Assembly (NCBI RefSeq): GCF_007678455.1
Contig: NZ_VEEP01000005.1
Location: 1-46,282 of the forward strand
Source of the DNA: Cytobacillus oceanisediminis 2691
GTDB lineage: Bacteria > Bacillota > Bacilli > Bacillales > Cytobacillaceae
Direction: 5' to 3'
DNA: 46,282 bases
The notes under the pieces were generated by a model. That model worked only from the letters and a program-made list of their open reading frames with translations. It was not told where the DNA came from and did not search any database. Position numbers and translations under genes: made by a program. Positions 43,863 through 46,282 of this stretch are shown here, one piece after another (the first letter of the stretch is position 1; the number at the start of each line of letters is the position of its first letter).

Positions 43863-44666
43863 ATGTGGAAATGGGAAGCTGATGGGGATGCTAAGGCTGT
43901 GATTGTGATGATTCATGGTGCGCAGGAGCATCATCGCCGGTATGGCTGGCTGATTGAAGCCTGGCGTTCATCCGGTTTTCATGTCATAATGGGTGACCTG
44001 CCAGGACAGGGCATGACCACAAGAGCAAACCGTGGCCATATTGATTCCTTTGATGAATATATTTTGGAAGTGAAAGAGTGGATAGAGGCAGCTTATGACT
44101 TTGACCTCCCAGTGTTTTTGCTAGGCCACAGCATGGGGGGACTTATTGCCATCCGCTTGCTGCAGGAGGAACGTGTCGAACTTGCCGGATTGATACTATC
44201 ATCACCATGCCTCGGATTGGTAAAGTATCCATCAAAAATGCTGGATATGCTCTCGCACGGCCTGAATGTCATTTTACCGACATTCAGGATCTCATCGGGC
44301 CTGTCTGTCGATATGGCAACCAGGAATGAGGATGTCAGGGCAGTCGACGCCAATGATTCATTATATATTACCAAGGTATCGGTGCGCTGGTACCGCGAGC
44401 TGGCAGCGGCAATGGGGCTTGCGTTTGATAATATGGATAAAGTCCAGGACGTACCAACACTGCTTCTGCAGGGCGGAGATGATAAGATAGTCGATAAGCG
44501 AGCGGTTAAAGATTGGTTCAACAATGCCCCGCTTTCAGAGAAACGATATAAAGAATGGCCGAAATGCTACCATGAAGTCTTCAATGAACCTGAACGCGAA
44601 GAGGTTTTTGACTATGCGCATGATTTTGTCATGAGCCAGCTGAAGGCGATTGGATATGTTTATTAG
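43863..44666 (+). CDS. ytpA: Alpha/beta hydrolase YtpA (lysophospholipase-like)
   Basis: 267 aa. GHSMGG nucleophile elbow near residue 88, Asp in QGGDDKIVD, His in CYHEVFNEPERE: the monoacylglycerol lipase/lysophospholipase plan. In B. subtilis YtpA produces bacilysocin, a lysophospholipid antibiotic, from phosphatidylglycerol; the same role here is inferred. ATG 43863 is 7 nt after GTGGGGGA; ATG 43857 is too close. Followed by ytpB in an apparent operon (24-bp gap). Confidence 0.88.
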   Translation: MWKWEADGDAKAVIVMIHGAQEHHRRYGWLIEAWRSSGFHVIMGDLPGQGMTTRANRGHIDSFDEYILEVKEWIEAAYDFDLPVFLLGHSMGGLIAIRLLQEERVELAGLILSSPCLGLVKYPSKMLDMLSHGLNVILPTFRISSGLSVDMATRNEDVRAVDANDSLYITKVSVRWYRELAAAMGLAFDNMDKVQDVPTLLLQGGDDKIVDKRAVKDWFNNAPLSEKRYKEWPKCYHEVFNEPEREEVFDYAHDFVMSQLKAIGYVY

Positions 44667-44690
44667 AAAGAGAAAGGGTGAAGCTGCAGC

Positions 44691-45785
44691 ATGATGATCC
44701 CATCAATGCCCATCAGTTTGATGTACCGGGTGTACAGAAAAGTCCTGCCACAGGTACATCGGGAGCTGGCATACTGGAAAAGCAGGGCAGAGGAAATCCC
44801 GAATCCTGAACTCAGGAGGCAGGCCCTGGCTAGCATCGAGCACAAGACTTTCCATTGTGAGGGCGGCTCTATTATGAGTCTGACCGCGAAAAAACAATAT
44901 AAAGAGGCCATCCGGTTCATTGTGGCTTACCAGACAATCAGCGATTATCTCGATAATCTATGTGACCGCAGCACCTCGCTGGATCCGGTGGATTTTGCCG
45001 CACTGCATGAGTCGATGGCAGATGCTCTCAGCCTGGACAACCAGTTGAAAAATTATTATCGCGAGCGGGAAGACCAGAATGATGGCGGGTATCTGATCGA
45101 GCTGGTTACCGTTTGCCGCGAAGTCCTTGCCGGGCTTGATCATTATCAGGATATAAAGGAGCATCTGGTTGAACTGTGTGATTACTATTGCGATTTGCAG
45201 ATACATAAGCATGTCGAGGTGAAAGAGCGTGTGCCGAGATTGCAAACATGGTTCGATGGCCATCGTGAAAATATTCCCGACATGGAATGGTACGAATTCT
45301 CAGCCTGCACCGGATCGACGCTCGGCATCTTTTGTCTCGTATCCTACGCGCTTCGCGATGATTTCAAACCGGAATACGCAGATAGCATCCGCAACGGTTA
45401 TTTTCCATACATACAAGGGCTGCACATCCTCCTGGATTATTTCATCGACCAGGAAGAGGATCGCGAAGGCGGCGATTTGAACTTCTGTTTCTATTATGAA
45501 AATGAAGAAGCTTTGTTTGGGAGGTTGCGGTATTTTGTGGAAAATGCCGACCGGCACACAGCTCGATTGCCGCATCGGAAATTCCACAAACTGATCAACC
45601 GCGGACTGCTCGGCGTTTATCTATCCGATGAAAAAGTAAGGCGTCAGGAAAGAATCAGGAAGCTCGCCAGGGAAATGATCAAAACAGCAGGCCCCGTCAG
45701 CTACTTCTTTTATATTAATGGACGAGCTTATCGGTCATTGCAGAAGTGGGTGCCATCAGGAGTCGTGAAGGCGTTTATAAAATAG
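44691..45785 (+). CDS. ytpB: Tetraprenyl-beta-curcumene synthase YtpB
   Basis: 364 aa large-terpene cyclase (class IB) that acts on linear tetra- or hexaprenyl diphosphate in sesquarterpene formation in Bacillus. Acidic motifs D85-Y-L-D88-N-L-C-D92 and DYFIDQEEDREGGD fit metal-diphosphate binding. No membrane segment. The ATG at 44691 follows AAAGGGTG at about 11 nt; a second ATG is the next codon. Known products (sporulenes) protect membranes and spores; the role here is inferred from the family. Confidence 0.93.
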   Translation: MMIPSMPISLMYRVYRKVLPQVHRELAYWKSRAEEIPNPELRRQALASIEHKTFHCEGGSIMSLTAKKQYKEAIRFIVAYQTISDYLDNLCDRSTSLDPVDFAALHESMADALSLDNQLKNYYREREDQNDGGYLIELVTVCREVLAGLDHYQDIKEHLVELCDYYCDLQIHKHVEVKERVPRLQTWFDGHRENIPDMEWYEFSACTGSTLGIFCLVSYALRDDFKPEYADSIRNGYFPYIQGLHILLDYFIDQEEDREGGDLNFCFYYENEEALFGRLRYFVENADRHTARLPHRKFHKLINRGLLGVYLSDEKVRRQERIRKLAREMIKTAGPVSYFFYINGRAYRSLQKWVPSGVVKAFIK

Positions 45786-45790
45786 GATTG

Positions 45791-45819
45791 CAGCCAGGGA
45801 TTGAGCCTTGGCTGTTTTT
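45791..45819 (+). terminator. Terminator of ytpA-ytpB
   Basis: CAGCCAGG/CCTTGGCTG stem followed by TTTTT. Confidence 0.85.
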
Positions 45820-45869
45820 GAATCAGGAGAATTAAGTCACCCGAATCAACCAAATAAAGGTGATATTTG

Positions 45870-45985
45870 ATTGCGGTCACAGACTGAGACGGGCTGCGCC
45901 AAAAAGAGGAAATCACTCGGATACGGTCGCAGAAAAGGAGCAGCTGCGCCCGAAAAGAGGAAACCACTCGGAGTACGGTCGTAGA
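45870..45985. repeat. Degenerate repeat, three partial copies with a 50-51-bp period
   Basis: CGGTC starts at 45874, 45924 and 45975; GAGGAAATCACTCGG and GAGGAAACCACTCGG and CAGCTGCGCC/GGGCTGCGCC recur at the same spacing. Lies directly before the 53-bp array. Confidence 0.75.
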
Positions 45986-46047
45986 ACTAGAGAGAGGTGC
46001 CATGTAAATATGTGTCTTAACTGAAAAAACGTTATACATACCCTTGT

Positions 46048-46282
46048 ATGGTGCCCTTATATGGACAATTTCGCCTGCATAAGGGTATCTATCGACATGA
46101 ATGGTGCCCTTATGTGGACAATTTCGCCTGCATAAGGGTATCTATCGACTTGAATGGTGCCCTTATGTGGACAATTTCGCCTGCATAAGGGTATCTATCG
46201 TCTTGAATGGTACCCTTATGTGAACAATTTCGCCTGCATAAGGGTATCTATCGACATGAATGGTACCCTTATGTGAACAATT
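46048..46282. repeat. Tandem repeat, 53-bp unit, running off the window
   Basis: AAGGGTATCT recurs at 46081, 46134, 46187 and 46240, exactly 53 bp apart. Each unit has CATAAGGG and, 23-25 bp on, CCCTTATG, an 8-bp inverted repeat that could form a hairpin. Copies are nearly identical. No coding sequence is seen from 45786 to the end. Confidence 0.92.

Noticed and set aside
46048-46282. CRISPR array
   Set aside because: The whole 53-bp unit repeats with no unique spacers, and no cas genes are in the window.

Overview
This window looks like a chromosomal segment of a low-to-moderate GC Bacillaceae bacterium, in the Bacillus/Mesobacillus/Cytobacillus range. The grounds are the order of the tRNA genes (the same as the distal part of the 21-tRNA trnB cluster of B. 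subtilis), strong AGGAGG-type ribosome binding sites, T-box and S-box leaders, and runs of genes matching B. subtilis neighbourhoods (glg, men, ytkD-ytlACD-ytmAB-pckA-metK-asnB, ytoA-ytpA-ytpB). The species cannot be fixed from the sequence alone.

Layout. 1-1833: nineteen tRNA genes in one strand and a terminator; the first tRNA lacks only its first base. 1834-2860: no convincing gene, a 52-bp tandem repeat and a candidate cre site. 2864-10777: glycogen operon glgB-glgC-glgD-glgA-glgP. 10831-13844 (minus): EamA transporter, YteA-like DksA/TraR protein, menA. 14174-21626 (plus): menF-menD-menH-menB-menE-menC, which with menA gives most of menaquinone synthesis. 22065-23279: flavohaemoglobin hmp behind a well-placed Fnr-like site. 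23359-24625 (minus): ECF sigma factor and probable anti-sigma. 24785-26741: methionine T-box and a methionyl-tRNA synthetase, followed by a decayed ATP-pyrophosphatase fragment. 26935-29601: DUF1540 protein, Zur-type zinc-binding lipoprotein, beta carbonic anhydrase, YidD, YtzI. 29733-31798: Dps, two small uncharacterised proteins, Nudix hydrolase YtkD. 32062-34638 (minus): ABC transporter ytlA-ytlC-ytlD. 34751-37684: ytmA, ytmB and convergent pckA. 37685-38912: mobile and repetitive DNA, then a SAM riboswitch in front of metK. 40370-45785: asnB, a C39-like protein, ytoA, ytpA, ytpB. The window ends inside a 53-bp tandem repeat.

Most genes are ordinary core genes. Storage carbohydrate synthesis and breakdown, the quinone pathway, gluconeogenesis (PckA) and methionine use (T-box MetRS, S-box MetK, tRNA-Met) are each recognisable. 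The unusual part is between the genes: at least six separate tandem arrays with unrelated or loosely related sequence but with periods of only two kinds, about 20-21 bp and about 50-53 bp (close to 2 and 5 turns of B-DNA). Two of them share a fixed head and a variable tail at exact spacing. There is also a 239-bp MITE-like element with 12-bp terminal inverted repeats and a perfect 8-bp target duplication, and two copies of a palindromic intergenic repeat, one enlarged by about 120 bp.
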